From the NCBI RefSeq assembly GCF_002101785.1, contig NZ_LQPJ01000151.1:1-64000 (forward strand): a stretch of DNA of 64,000 nt, in the 5' to 3' direction. Source of the DNA: Mycobacterium palustre. Its GTDB lineage: Bacteria > Actinomycetota > Actinomycetes > Mycobacteriales > Mycobacteriaceae. Position 1 is the stretch's first letter. Every line of letters begins with the position of its first letter. Both the position numbers and the translations under genes were made by a program. Below are positions 33,676 through 41,959 of the stretch, in pieces. The notes beneath the pieces were generated by a model. It ran no database searches and was not told the origin of the DNA. It was given only the letters and a program-made list of their open reading frames with translations.

Positions 33676-35018
33676 CCCGGCTGCTGGCCTACTTCCCCAG
33701 CCCGCCGCAAGGCGTGTGGCACCTCGGGCCGCTGCCGATTCGCGCCTACGCGCTGTTCATCATCGCCGGCATCGTGGCGTGCCTGGTGATCGGCGACCGC
33801 CGCTGGGAGGCCCGAGGAGGCCGGCGCGGCGTGATCTACGACATCGCGCTGTGGGCGGTGCCGTTCGGGTTGGTGGGCGGGCGGCTGTATCACCTGGCCA
33901 CCGACTGGCGCACCTACTGGGGCCCGGGCGGCGCCGGTTTCGGCGCGGCGCTGCGGGTCTGGGACGGCGGCCTGGGCATCTGGGGTGCGATCGCCCTCGG
34001 CGGCGTCGGCGCCTGGATCGCGTGCCGGCGACGCGAAATCCCGCTGCCGGCCTTCGGCGACGCGATCGCGCCGGGAATCGTGTTGGCGCAGGCCATCGGT
34101 CGGCTGGGGAACTACTTCAACCAGGAACTCTACGGCCGGGAGACCACGCTGCCGTGGGGCCTGGAGATCTTTTACCGGCGGGATCCGTCGGGATACGTCG
34201 ACCCGCACTCGCTCGACGGAGTCTCCACCGGGCAGGTGGCGTTCGTCGTGCAACCGACGTTTCTGTACGAATTGATTTGGAACGTCTTGGTTTTCGCCGC
34301 GTTGATCTACGTGGACCGGCGGTTCAAGCTCGGCCACGGCCGGCTGTTTGCGCTCTACGTGGCGGCCTACTGCGTGGGCCGGTTCGGTGTCGAGCTGTTG
34401 CGCAACGACACGGCCACACTGATCGCCGGCATCCGGATCAACGTCTTCACTTCGACTTTCGTGTTCATCGGGGCCGTGGTCTACATCATGTCGGCGCCCA
34501 AGGGGCGCGAGGACCCCGAGAGCCTGCGGGGCCGCTACGTCGACGAGGATTCGTACGTGCCCGAGCCGGCGACCGCGGCGACCACAGTTTCGGCGACGCC
34601 GGCGAGCGAGGTGGTCTCGGCCGGACCGGACGGCGACGGCGCCGAGTCCGCGGAAGCCGAAGCGGAGGAACCCGAGGCGGACGAACCCGAAGCCGACGAG
34701 CCCGAAACCGCCGAAACCGCCGAAGCCGCCGAAGCCGCCGAAACCGACGAAGCCGACGAGCCGGAAGTGGCGGACGCGGAGGCCGCCGTGGCCGACGAGG
34801 CTGACGAGGCCGACGAGGACAAAGCCGACCAGGCCGGAGAAGATGAGGCGACCGAGGCCGCAGAAGACGGGGAGGCCGAAGCCGAGGAGCCGGACGGCGA
34901 GGAGCAGCAGGGCGTGGAACTGACCGCCCCCACGGCCACCGCGGACACCACGTCGCCGGACGCGCCGGAGCCCAGCCGGCGGCGGATGGGTTTCCGGCTG
35001 GGGCGCCGGGGCCGCTAG
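33672..35018 (+). CDS. lgt: Prolipoprotein diacylglyceryl transferase with long acidic tail
   Basis: 448 residues. Residues 1-285 are the polytopic Lgt core, which transfers diacylglycerol to the lipobox cysteine: LPIRAYALFIIAG, GGRLYHL, GLGIWGA, RLGNYFNQELYGRETTLPW (essential Arg and His region) and FLYELIWN. Residues ~290-448 are a low-complexity Glu/Ala/Asp-rich cytoplasmic tail of EADEPE- and EAAE-type repeats ending in a basic GFRLGRRGR. Start GTG overlaps trpA. Confidence 0.95.
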   Translation: MTRLLAYFPSPPQGVWHLGPLPIRAYALFIIAGIVACLVIGDRRWEARGGRRGVIYDIALWAVPFGLVGGRLYHLATDWRTYWGPGGAGFGAALRVWDGGLGIWGAIALGGVGAWIACRRREIPLPAFGDAIAPGIVLAQAIGRLGNYFNQELYGRETTLPWGLEIFYRRDPSGYVDPHSLDGVSTGQVAFVVQPTFLYELIWNVLVFAALIYVDRRFKLGHGRLFALYVAAYCVGRFGVELLRNDTATLIAGIRINVFTSTFVFIGAVVYIMSAPKGREDPESLRGRYVDEDSYVPEPATAATTVSATPASEVVSAGPDGDGAESAEAEAEEPEADEPEADEPETAETAEAAEAAETDEADEPEVADAEAAVADEADEADEDKADQAGEDEATEAAEDGEAEAEEPDGEEQQGVELTAPTATADTTSPDAPEPSRRRMGFRLGRRGR

Positions 35019-35072
35019 ACGTATCTGCCGCAACCTGTCGACGTCAGGCCAGCGGTGGGGCATGCTGACAGC

Positions 35073-35471
35073 GTGACCGACCAGCCGTGGAACGACGCCG
35101 CAGGGCCCGGCCCGCCGTCGCAGCCGCCCCCGCCGCCGGGCTACTCGCGCCCACCGCCGATTCCGCCGTACCCCGCGCCGGGCCCATACGCGCCCGATCC
35201 GGGCGCGCCGTTTGGCCGCCACCCGGTGACAGGCCAGCCCTATTCGGACAAATCCAAGACGGTCGCCGGCCTGCTGCAGCTGCTCAGCCTGGTCGGCGTC
35301 GGCGGCATCGGTCGCTTCTACATCGGCGACATCGGGGTCGGCGTCGCCCAGCTGCTGGTGGGCTGGCTCACCTGCGGGTTTGGCCTGATCTGGAGCGTCG
35401 TCGACGCGATCCTCATCCTGACCGACAAGGTCCCCGATTCGCAGGGGCGCCCGCTGCGCGATGGCACCTAG
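35073..35471 (+). CDS. TM2-domain membrane protein (Rv1615-like)
   Basis: 132 residues from GTG. A Pro/Gly/Tyr-rich N-terminal part (about 1-60) precedes a TM2 domain of two helices: KTVAGLLQLLSLVGVGGIGRFYIGDIGVGVAQ and GLIWSVVDAILILTDKV. TM2 proteins are small and poorly understood. The stop lies 11 bp inside the next gene. Confidence 0.82.
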   Translation: MTDQPWNDAAGPGPPSQPPPPPGYSRPPPIPPYPAPGPYAPDPGAPFGRHPVTGQPYSDKSKTVAGLLQLLSLVGVGGIGRFYIGDIGVGVAQLLVGWLTCGFGLIWSVVDAILILTDKVPDSQGRPLRDGT

Positions 35472-35856
35472 CCCGGCCCGGTGCACGGCGCTCGGCACCG
35501 GCGCCGTGCTGGCCGGCGCGCTGGGCTACGTCGGCCTGGTCGACCCGCACAACGTCAATTCGGCGTATCCGCTGTGCCCCTTCAAGTGGTTCACCGGCTG
35601 GAACTGCCCCCTCTGCGGCGGCCTGCGGATGACCCACGACCTGCTGCACGGCGACCTCGCGGCGAGCGTCAACGACAACGTCTTCCTGCTGCTCGGCATC
35701 CCGCTGCTGGCCGGATGGATCCTGCTGCGCCGCCGCCGCGGCCACGCCTCGCTGCCGATACCGGCGATGGTGGCCGTCGTCGTCGCGGCGGCGGCGTGGA
35801 CGGTGCTGCGCAATCTCCCTGGCTTCCCGCTGATTCCGGCCGTGGTCGGCGGATAG
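35461..35856 (+). CDS. DUF2752 membrane protein (Rv1616-like)
   Basis: 131 residues with about three helices and the DUF2752 signature CPFKWFTGWNCPLCGGLRMTHDLLHGD, whose paired cysteines suggest metal or disulfide chemistry. Overlaps the TM2 gene by 11 bp, so the two are co-translated. Function is unknown. Confidence 0.82.
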   Translation: MAPSPARCTALGTGAVLAGALGYVGLVDPHNVNSAYPLCPFKWFTGWNCPLCGGLRMTHDLLHGDLAASVNDNVFLLLGIPLLAGWILLRRRRGHASLPIPAMVAVVVAAAAWTVLRNLPGFPLIPAVVGG

Positions 35857-35908
35857 CGCGGCCGTGCAACCCGACCGTCCCCGGGCCGCGCGACTATGCT
35901 GAGTCGTC

Positions 35909-37327
35909 GTGAGTAGACGCGGGAAGATCGTCTGCACCCTCGGCCCTGCAACCAACTCCGACGAGCTGATTCTGGCGCTGGTAGAGGCCGGAATGGACGT
36001 CGCCCGAATGAACTTCAGCCACGGCGACTACGCCGATCACAAAGCCGCCTACGACCGGGTGCGGGCGGCTTCGGACGCCACCGGCCGCGCGGTCGGGGTC
36101 CTCGCCGACCTGCAAGGCCCCAAGATCCGGCTCGGGCGCTTCGCCACCGGCTCCACCTACTGGGCCGACGGCGAGACGGTGCGGATCACCGTCGCCGACT
36201 GCCAAGGCACCCACGACCGGGTGTCGACGACGTACAAGAAGCTGGCCAGCGACGCCACCGTGGGCGACCGCATCTTGATCGACGACGGCAAGGTCGGGCT
36301 GGTGATCGACGACATCGACGGCGACGACGTCGTCTGCACCGTCGTCGAAGGCGGCCCGGTCAGCAACAACAAGGGCATGTCGCTGCCCGGCATGAACGTC
36401 TCCGCCCCCGCCCTGTCCGAGAAGGACGTCGAGGATTTGACCTTCGCACTGAACCTGGGCGTCGACCTGGTCGCGCTGTCGTTCGTGCGCTCGCCCTCCG
36501 ACGTCGAGCTGGTGCACGAGGTGATGGACCGGATCGGGCGGCGGGTGCCGGTGATCGCCAAGCTCGAAAAGCCCGAAGCCGTCGACAACCTGGAAGCCAT
36601 CGTGCTGGCGTTCGACGCCATCATGGTGGCCCGTGGCGACCTGGGCGTCGAGCTGCCGCTCGAAGAGGTGCCGCTCGTGCAGAAGCGGGCCATCCAAATG
36701 GCCCGGGAGAACGCCAAACCCGTCATCGTGGCGACCCAGATGCTCGACTCCATGATCGAGAATTCGCGGCCGACGCGCGCCGAGGCGTCCGACGTCGCCA
36801 ACGCCGTGCTCGACGGCGCCGACGCCGTGATGCTGTCCGGGGAGACCTCGGTGGGCAAGCACCCGCTGGCGGCCGTCCGGACCATGTCGCGGATCATCTG
36901 CGCCGTCGAGGACAACTCCACCGCCGCGCCGCCGCTGACGCACGTGCCGCGCACCAAGCGCGGGGTGATCTCCTACGCCGCCCGCGACATCGGCGAGCGG
37001 CTCGACGCCAAGGCGCTGGTCGCCTTCACGCAGTCCGGCGACACCGTCAAGCGGCTCGCGCGGCTGCACACCCCGCTGCCGCTGCTGGCTTTCACCGCGT
37101 GGCCCGAGGTGCGCAGCCAGCTGGCCATGACCTGGGGCACCGAGACGTTCATCGTCCCGATGATGACGTCCACCGATGGCATGATCCGCCAGGTCGACAA
37201 GTCGCTGCTGGAACTGGGGCGCTACAAGCGCGGTGACCTGGTGGTCATCGTCGCCGGCGCGCCGCCGGGCACAGTAGGCTCGACCAACCTGATCCATGTG
37301 CACCGGATCGGGGAGGACGACGTCTAG
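35909..37327 (+). CDS. pykA: Pyruvate kinase
   Basis: 472 residues from GTG. Glycolytic transfer of phosphate from PEP to ADP. Blocks: KIVCTLGPATNS, MNFSHGD, DLQGPKIRLG, the catalytic Lys in VIAKLEKPEAVDNLE, MVARGDLGVELPLEEVP, and ATQMLDSMIENSRPTRAEASDVANAVLDG. C-terminal regulatory domain about 350-472. Confidence 0.97.
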   Translation: MSRRGKIVCTLGPATNSDELILALVEAGMDVARMNFSHGDYADHKAAYDRVRAASDATGRAVGVLADLQGPKIRLGRFATGSTYWADGETVRITVADCQGTHDRVSTTYKKLASDATVGDRILIDDGKVGLVIDDIDGDDVVCTVVEGGPVSNNKGMSLPGMNVSAPALSEKDVEDLTFALNLGVDLVALSFVRSPSDVELVHEVMDRIGRRVPVIAKLEKPEAVDNLEAIVLAFDAIMVARGDLGVELPLEEVPLVQKRAIQMARENAKPVIVATQMLDSMIENSRPTRAEASDVANAVLDGADAVMLSGETSVGKHPLAAVRTMSRIICAVEDNSTAAPPLTHVPRTKRGVISYAARDIGERLDAKALVAFTQSGDTVKRLARLHTPLPLLAFTAWPEVRSQLAMTWGTETFIVPMMTSTDGMIRQVDKSLLELGRYKRGDLVVIVAGAPPGTVGSTNLIHVHRIGEDDV

Positions 37328-37348
37328 CACGTAGGCAGAGGAGCGCTT

Positions 37349-38236
37349 GTGCCGGTCGGCAAGCAGCCGGGTTCCGACTTCGACCAGCTGCTGGAGATAT
37401 TCGACCTCAACCGGGTCGGCGACGACGTGTTCATCGGGTCGCACCCCACCAAGAACCCGATGCGCACCTTCGGCGGCCAGCTGATGGCGCAGTCGTTCGT
37501 CGCCAGCAGCCGCACCCTGGTTCACGAGAACCTGCCGCCCAGCGCGCTGTCGGTGCACTTCATCAACGGCGGAGACACCGCCAAGGACATCGAGTTTCGC
37601 GTGGTGCGGCTGCGCGACGAGCGGCGCTTCGCCAACCGGCGGGTCGACGCCGTGCAGGACGGCACGCTGTTGTCCACGGCGATGATCGCCTACATGGCCG
37701 GCGGCCGCGGCCTCGAGCACGCCGTCGACGCGCCGCGGGTGCCCGACCCCGAGACGCGTCCGCCGGTCAAGGAGCTGCTGCGGGGCTACGAGGAGACGGT
37801 CCCGCACTTCGTCAACGCCCTGCAGCCGATCGAATGGCGCTACACCAACGACCCCGCCTGGGTGATGCGCGACAAGGGTGAGCGGCTTTCCCACAACCGG
37901 GTCTGGGTCAAGGCGCTGGGGCAGATGCCCGACGACCCCGTGCTGCACACCGCGGCCTTGGTGTACTCATCGGACACCACGGTGCTGGACTCCGTCATCA
38001 CCACCCACGGGCTGTCGTGGGGTTTCGACCGCATCTTCGCCGCCTCGGCCAACCACTCCGTGTGGTTTCACCGGCAGGTCGATTTCGACGACTGGGTGCT
38101 GTATTCGACGTCGTCCCCGGTGGCCGCCGATTCCCGCGGCCTGGGCACCGGGCATTTCTTCGACCGCTCCGGGCAGGTCGTCGCCACGGTGGTGCAGGAA
38201 GGCCTGCTGAAATACTTTCCGCCCGCGCGCCGATAG
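37349..38236 (+). CDS. tesB: Acyl-CoA thioesterase II
   Basis: 295 residues with the double-hotdog fold. N-terminal hotdog: FGGQLMAQSFVASSRTL, SVHFINGGD and VRLRDERRFANRRV. C-terminal hotdog: LVYSSDTTVLDSV and DDWVLYSTSSPVAADSRGLGTGHFFDRSGQ. It hydrolyses acyl-CoAs. GTG is preceded by AGAGGAG. Corresponds to tesB1 (Rv1618), 21 bp after pykA. Confidence 0.94.
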   Translation: MPVGKQPGSDFDQLLEIFDLNRVGDDVFIGSHPTKNPMRTFGGQLMAQSFVASSRTLVHENLPPSALSVHFINGGDTAKDIEFRVVRLRDERRFANRRVDAVQDGTLLSTAMIAYMAGGRGLEHAVDAPRVPDPETRPPVKELLRGYEETVPHFVNALQPIEWRYTNDPAWVMRDKGERLSHNRVWVKALGQMPDDPVLHTAALVYSSDTTVLDSVITTHGLSWGFDRIFAASANHSVWFHRQVDFDDWVLYSTSSPVAADSRGLGTGHFFDRSGQVVATVVQEGLLKYFPPARR

Positions 38237-38331
38237 ACAGGGCACGAAGACCCGGGAAACGCGCGCGTGATTTTGCCCCAGCAGGGCGCTGATCAGGCGT
38301 AAGTTGCTGTCAGCCGGGTATTCGGTGCAGA

Positions 38332-38348
38332 GGCGGCGACACGCCGCC
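38332..38348. terminator. Short GC hairpin between tesB and the DUF2156 gene
   Basis: GGCGGCG-ACA-CGCCGCC is a perfect 7-bp stem with a 3-nt loop in the 144-bp gap. No T-tract follows, as is usual in mycobacteria. It may terminate tesB transcription. The same core recurs inside the large hairpin at 51318-51379. Confidence 0.4.
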
Positions 38349-38380
38349 CAGCTGTTTTTCAGCGCATCGGGGAGGTGAGC

Positions 38381-39778
38381 ATGAGCGGATCGCCGGTCGG
38401 CGTCGCGGCCAAGCCACGCGCGCGCGAACGCGTTGTCGTCCATGTCGATACCGTCGCGGCGCGTTGGATCGGGGCCCTGGCGCTGCTCTGCGCGGCGGGC
38501 TGGTTCGTCGTCGTTTTGGTCCACCACCATCAGAATCCCGGCTGGTACTACGCCGACCGGTTGGGATGGTCGCTGACGGTCCTGGGCGCGGCGGCGTTCA
38601 TCGCCCGCGGCATCTTTCTGGGCCGCCCGGTGACGGCCATGCACGCCGCCACCGCCGCGTTTTTCGTCCTGGCCGGCCTGGGCGCGCACGTCCTGTCGTT
38701 CGACCTGCTCGGTGACCTGCTGATCTTCGGCTCCGGGATGGTGCTGATGTGGCCGACGTCGACGCATCCGCGGCCCGAGGACCTGCTGCGGGTGTGGGCG
38801 TTGATCGACGCGACCCGCGACGACCCGCTGGCGCCGTTCGCCATGCAGACCGGCAAGTGCTACCACTTCACCGCCGACGGCACCGCCGCGCTGGCCTACC
38901 GCACCCGGATCGGGTACGCGGTGGTCGGCGGGGATCCCGTCGGCGACGAGGCGAAATTCCCCGAGCTGGTCGCCGACTTCGCCGCCATGTGCCACGCGCA
39001 CGGGTGGCGCATCGCGGTGGTCGGCTGCAGCGAGCGGCGCGTGCCGCTGTGGACCGACCCGGCGGTGATCGGGCAGTCGCTGCGGCCCGTCCCGATCGGC
39101 CGCGACGTCGTCGTCGACGTGGCGAACTTCGAGATGGTGGGCCGCAAGTTCCGCAACCTGCGCCAGGCCGTCAAGCGCACCCACAACTTTGGCATCACCA
39201 CCGAGATCGTCGCCGAGCGGGAGCTCGACGACGGCCTGCTCGCCGAGCTGATAGACGTGGTGCGGGCCTCGCCCAGCGGGGCGCACGCGGACCGCGGCTT
39301 CTACATGAACCTCGACGGCGTGCTGGAGGGCCGGTTCCCCGGCACAAAGCTGATCATCGCCCGCGACGCGTCGGGGCGGGTGCAGGGTTTCCACCGGTAC
39401 GCCACGGCCGGCGGCGGTAGCGACATCACCCTCGACGTCCCGTGGCGGCGCCGCGGATCGCCCAACGGCATCGACGAACGGCTCAGTGTCGACATGATCA
39501 TGGCCGGCAAAGAGGCTGGGGCACAGCGGGTTTCGCTGTCGTTCGCGGCGTTCCCCGAGATCTTCGAGGACAAGGAGCGCGGGCTGCTGCAGCGGATCTT
39601 CTACCGGTTGATCCACGTGCTGGACCCGCTGATCGCGCTCGAATCGTTGTACCGGTACGTGCGCAAGTTCCACGCGCTGGACGCGCGGCGCTACGCGCTG
39701 ATCTCGATGACGCAGCTGATTCCGCTGCTGTTCGTGCTGTTGACGCTGGAGTTCATGCCGCGCCGGCGTCACTTGTGA
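38381..39778 (+). CDS. DUF2156 membrane protein, MprF-like C-terminal domain (Rv1619-like)
   Basis: 465 residues. Three to four helices lie in the first 125 residues (around 25-46, 62-82 and 86-120). A cytosolic domain follows with GNAT-like features seen in aminoacyl-phosphatidylglycerol synthases: GDPVGDEAKFPELVADF, AVVGCSERR, GRKFRNLRQAVKRT. No tRNA synthetase domain is attached, so lipid aminoacylation is only a possibility. ATG 38381 is 6 nt after GGGGAGG. Confidence 0.8.
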   Translation: MSGSPVGVAAKPRARERVVVHVDTVAARWIGALALLCAAGWFVVVLVHHHQNPGWYYADRLGWSLTVLGAAAFIARGIFLGRPVTAMHAATAAFFVLAGLGAHVLSFDLLGDLLIFGSGMVLMWPTSTHPRPEDLLRVWALIDATRDDPLAPFAMQTGKCYHFTADGTAALAYRTRIGYAVVGGDPVGDEAKFPELVADFAAMCHAHGWRIAVVGCSERRVPLWTDPAVIGQSLRPVPIGRDVVVDVANFEMVGRKFRNLRQAVKRTHNFGITTEIVAERELDDGLLAELIDVVRASPSGAHADRGFYMNLDGVLEGRFPGTKLIIARDASGRVQGFHRYATAGGGSDITLDVPWRRRGSPNGIDERLSVDMIMAGKEAGAQRVSLSFAAFPEIFEDKERGLLQRIFYRLIHVLDPLIALESLYRYVRKFHALDARRYALISMTQLIPLLFVLLTLEFMPRRRHL

Positions 39779-39879
39779 ATCGCGGCTCGGCGCGCGTCCG
39801 CGCATGTCGGCTCGAACCCGCGCGCTAGTGTGCTGTGGTCGGCTCAGCGAAGAAGCCGATAGAACAGTTGAGCGAATTC

Positions 39880-40908
39880 ATGACGACAGCAGCAGACGCG
39901 CCGGCGATCGAGTCCCGGGTCGGCCATTACTACCAGCTGGGCTACCCCTACCTGGTCGGCCGCGAGAAGGTCCGCGAATACGCCCGCGCCGTGCAGGACT
40001 ACCACCCGGTGCACTGGGACGAGGCCGCCGCGGCCAAGCTGGGCTATTCGGGGCTGGTCGCGCCGCTGACCTTCACGTCGGTCCCGGGCATGACCTGCAA
40101 TCGGCGCATGTTCGAATCGGTGGTCGTCGGCTACGACACCTACCTGCAGACCGAAGAGGTCTTCGAGCAGCACCGCCCGATCGTGGCCGGCGACGAACTG
40201 CTCATCGACGTCGAGCTGACGGCGGTGCGCAGGACCGCGGGCCGGGACTTCATCACCGTCACCAACACCTTCACCGACACGGCCGGCGAGCGCGTGCACA
40301 CCCTGCACACCACGGTGGTCGGGCTGACCGCCGAGGACGTCGATCCGGCGATCAAGGTTGCCGCGCAGAACGCGATGATGCACGACGTCGACATCTCGGC
40401 GGTCGGTGACGACGACGGCGGCTACCGCAAGACGGTGCGCCCCGAGGGCGAAATCCGCATCGCCGACGGCACCACCCGCACGCCCGGGACGCCGCGCTTC
40501 GAGGACGTGGCGGTCGGCGACGAGCTACCGGTGCGCCACGCCCGGCTGTCCCGCGGTGACCTGGTGAACTACGCCGGCGTGGCCGGCGACGCCAACCCGA
40601 TTCACTGGGACGAAAACCTCGCCAGGTTGGCCGGGCTGCCCGACGTGATCGCCCACGGGATGCTCACCATGGGACTGGGCGCCGGGTTCGCCTCCGCGTG
40701 GTCGGGTGATCCCGGCGCGGTGACGCGCTACACGGTGCGACTGTCGCAGCCCGCGATCGTGCCGGCGGCCGAAGGCGCCGACATCGAGTTCAGCGGCCGG
40801 ATCAAGTCCCTGGACCCGGCAACCCGCACCGGTGTCGTCATCGTCGCCGCCAAGTCCGGGGGCCGGAAGATCTTCGGAATGGCGACGCTCAACGTCCGGT
40901 TCCGCTGA
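39880..40908 (+). CDS. Fused (3R)-hydroxyacyl dehydratase, HadA/HadB-type
   Basis: 342 residues from ATG 39880; a GTG at 39835 would add 15. Two hotdog halves are joined. The N-terminal half is FAS1-DH/HadA-like (residues 8-150, DYHPVHWDEAAAAKLGYSG). The C-terminal half is MaoC/HadB-like with the hydratase-2 catalytic motif GDANPIHWDENLARLAGLPDVIAHGM. Such fusions dehydrate 3-hydroxyacyl thioesters. H37Rv has no such gene between Rv1619 and cydC. Confidence 0.85.
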   Translation: MTTAADAPAIESRVGHYYQLGYPYLVGREKVREYARAVQDYHPVHWDEAAAAKLGYSGLVAPLTFTSVPGMTCNRRMFESVVVGYDTYLQTEEVFEQHRPIVAGDELLIDVELTAVRRTAGRDFITVTNTFTDTAGERVHTLHTTVVGLTAEDVDPAIKVAAQNAMMHDVDISAVGDDDGGYRKTVRPEGEIRIADGTTRTPGTPRFEDVAVGDELPVRHARLSRGDLVNYAGVAGDANPIHWDENLARLAGLPDVIAHGMLTMGLGAGFASAWSGDPGAVTRYTVRLSQPAIVPAAEGADIEFSGRIKSLDPATRTGVVIVAAKSGGRKIFGMATLNVRFR

Positions 40909-41041
40909 GCCCCAACGGCGTCCGCTGCGATGCCGCAAAACCGCTGGCTTGTCGCCGGTAACTGAGCTGCGGCGCCCCTGTGGTCGGGCGGTCGGGTGAC
41001 CGGCGCGGAATGGCCGCCGGGCCGGCGGTGTTGATGGCGGC

Positions 41042-41959
41042 ATGGCCACCGGAATCATCATCAATCCACGCTCGAGCGCCCGCAACCTCGTCGACGACGT
41101 GATCGAACAGGCCACGCGCGCACACGACCTCGGCGTCGGTCAGGTCTGGCTGCCCCAGCGCGTCAACTACGACGCGATTTCGTTGGCGGGGCTGGTCGGG
41201 GCGGCCGTGCCGGGGCTCGGCGTCGGCACCTCGGTGGTGCCGATCAACCCGCGACACCCGCTGATCGTGGCGTCGCTGGCGCAGACCGCGCAGGCCGCCT
41301 CGCACGGCCGCTTCAGCCTCGGGATCGGGTTGGGGGCCCGCCGGATTGAACACCGGACGTTCGGCGTCGACTGGTCGAACACGGTCGAGCGGCTGCGGGA
41401 CCATCTGACGATCCTGCGCTCTGTCTTCGACGCCGGTCGCGTCGACTTCCAGGGCAGGGAGCTGAGCGCCAGTCCCGCGTGGCCGGCGGGCGTCGCCGGC
41501 GGCACACCGGTGCCGGTGTATGTGGCCGCGATGGGGCCCAAGGCGTTACGCGTCACCGGCGAGCTCGCCGACGGCACGCTGCCATACCTGGCCGGCCCTC
41601 GGACCATCGGCGAATTCATCGCCCCGGCGATCACCGAAGCGGCCGCCGGCGCGGGCCGCCCCGCGCCGCGCATCATCGCCGCGGTGCCGGTCGTGTTGTC
41701 CGGCGACGCCGACGCCGCGCGCACCCGCGCCGCCGAGCAGCTGAGCTTCTATCAGACCATCCCGTCGTATCAAAAGGTCATCGCCCGGGAGGGCGTCGAC
41801 AGCGTGACCGAGCTCGCCGCGCTCGGGTCGGAGGATGCGGTGGCCAAGCAGTTGCGCCGCTACCTGGACGCCGGGGCGACGGACCTGGTCCTCAGCCCGT
41901 TGGACGACTCCGAATCCCTTGACCGCGAAGCGCTTTGGAGGCTCACCGCCTCGGTGTGA
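41042..41959 (+). CDS. LLM-class, probably F420-dependent oxidoreductase
   Basis: 305 residues of the luciferase-like monooxygenase barrel: VWLPQRVNYDAIS, GLGVGTSVVPINPRHP, GRFSLGIGLG and VPVYVAAMGPKALRVTGELADG. Mycobacterial members mostly use F420. The substrate is unknown. Its 3' end overlaps the convergent cydC by 17 bp. Absent from this place in H37Rv. Confidence 0.83.
   Translation: MATGIIINPRSSARNLVDDVIEQATRAHDLGVGQVWLPQRVNYDAISLAGLVGAAVPGLGVGTSVVPINPRHPLIVASLAQTAQAASHGRFSLGIGLGARRIEHRTFGVDWSNTVERLRDHLTILRSVFDAGRVDFQGRELSASPAWPAGVAGGTPVPVYVAAMGPKALRVTGELADGTLPYLAGPRTIGEFIAPAITEAAAGAGRPAPRIIAAVPVVLSGDADAARTRAAEQLSFYQTIPSYQKVIAREGVDSVTELAALGSEDAVAKQLRRYLDAGATDLVLSPLDDSESLDREALWRLTASV

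Noticed and set aside
35894..37948. 684-residue minus-strand open frame across pykA and tesB
   Set aside because: It lies antisense to two clearly recognised enzymes and has shadow-type Val/Gly/His/Arg composition, no ribosome site and no family match.
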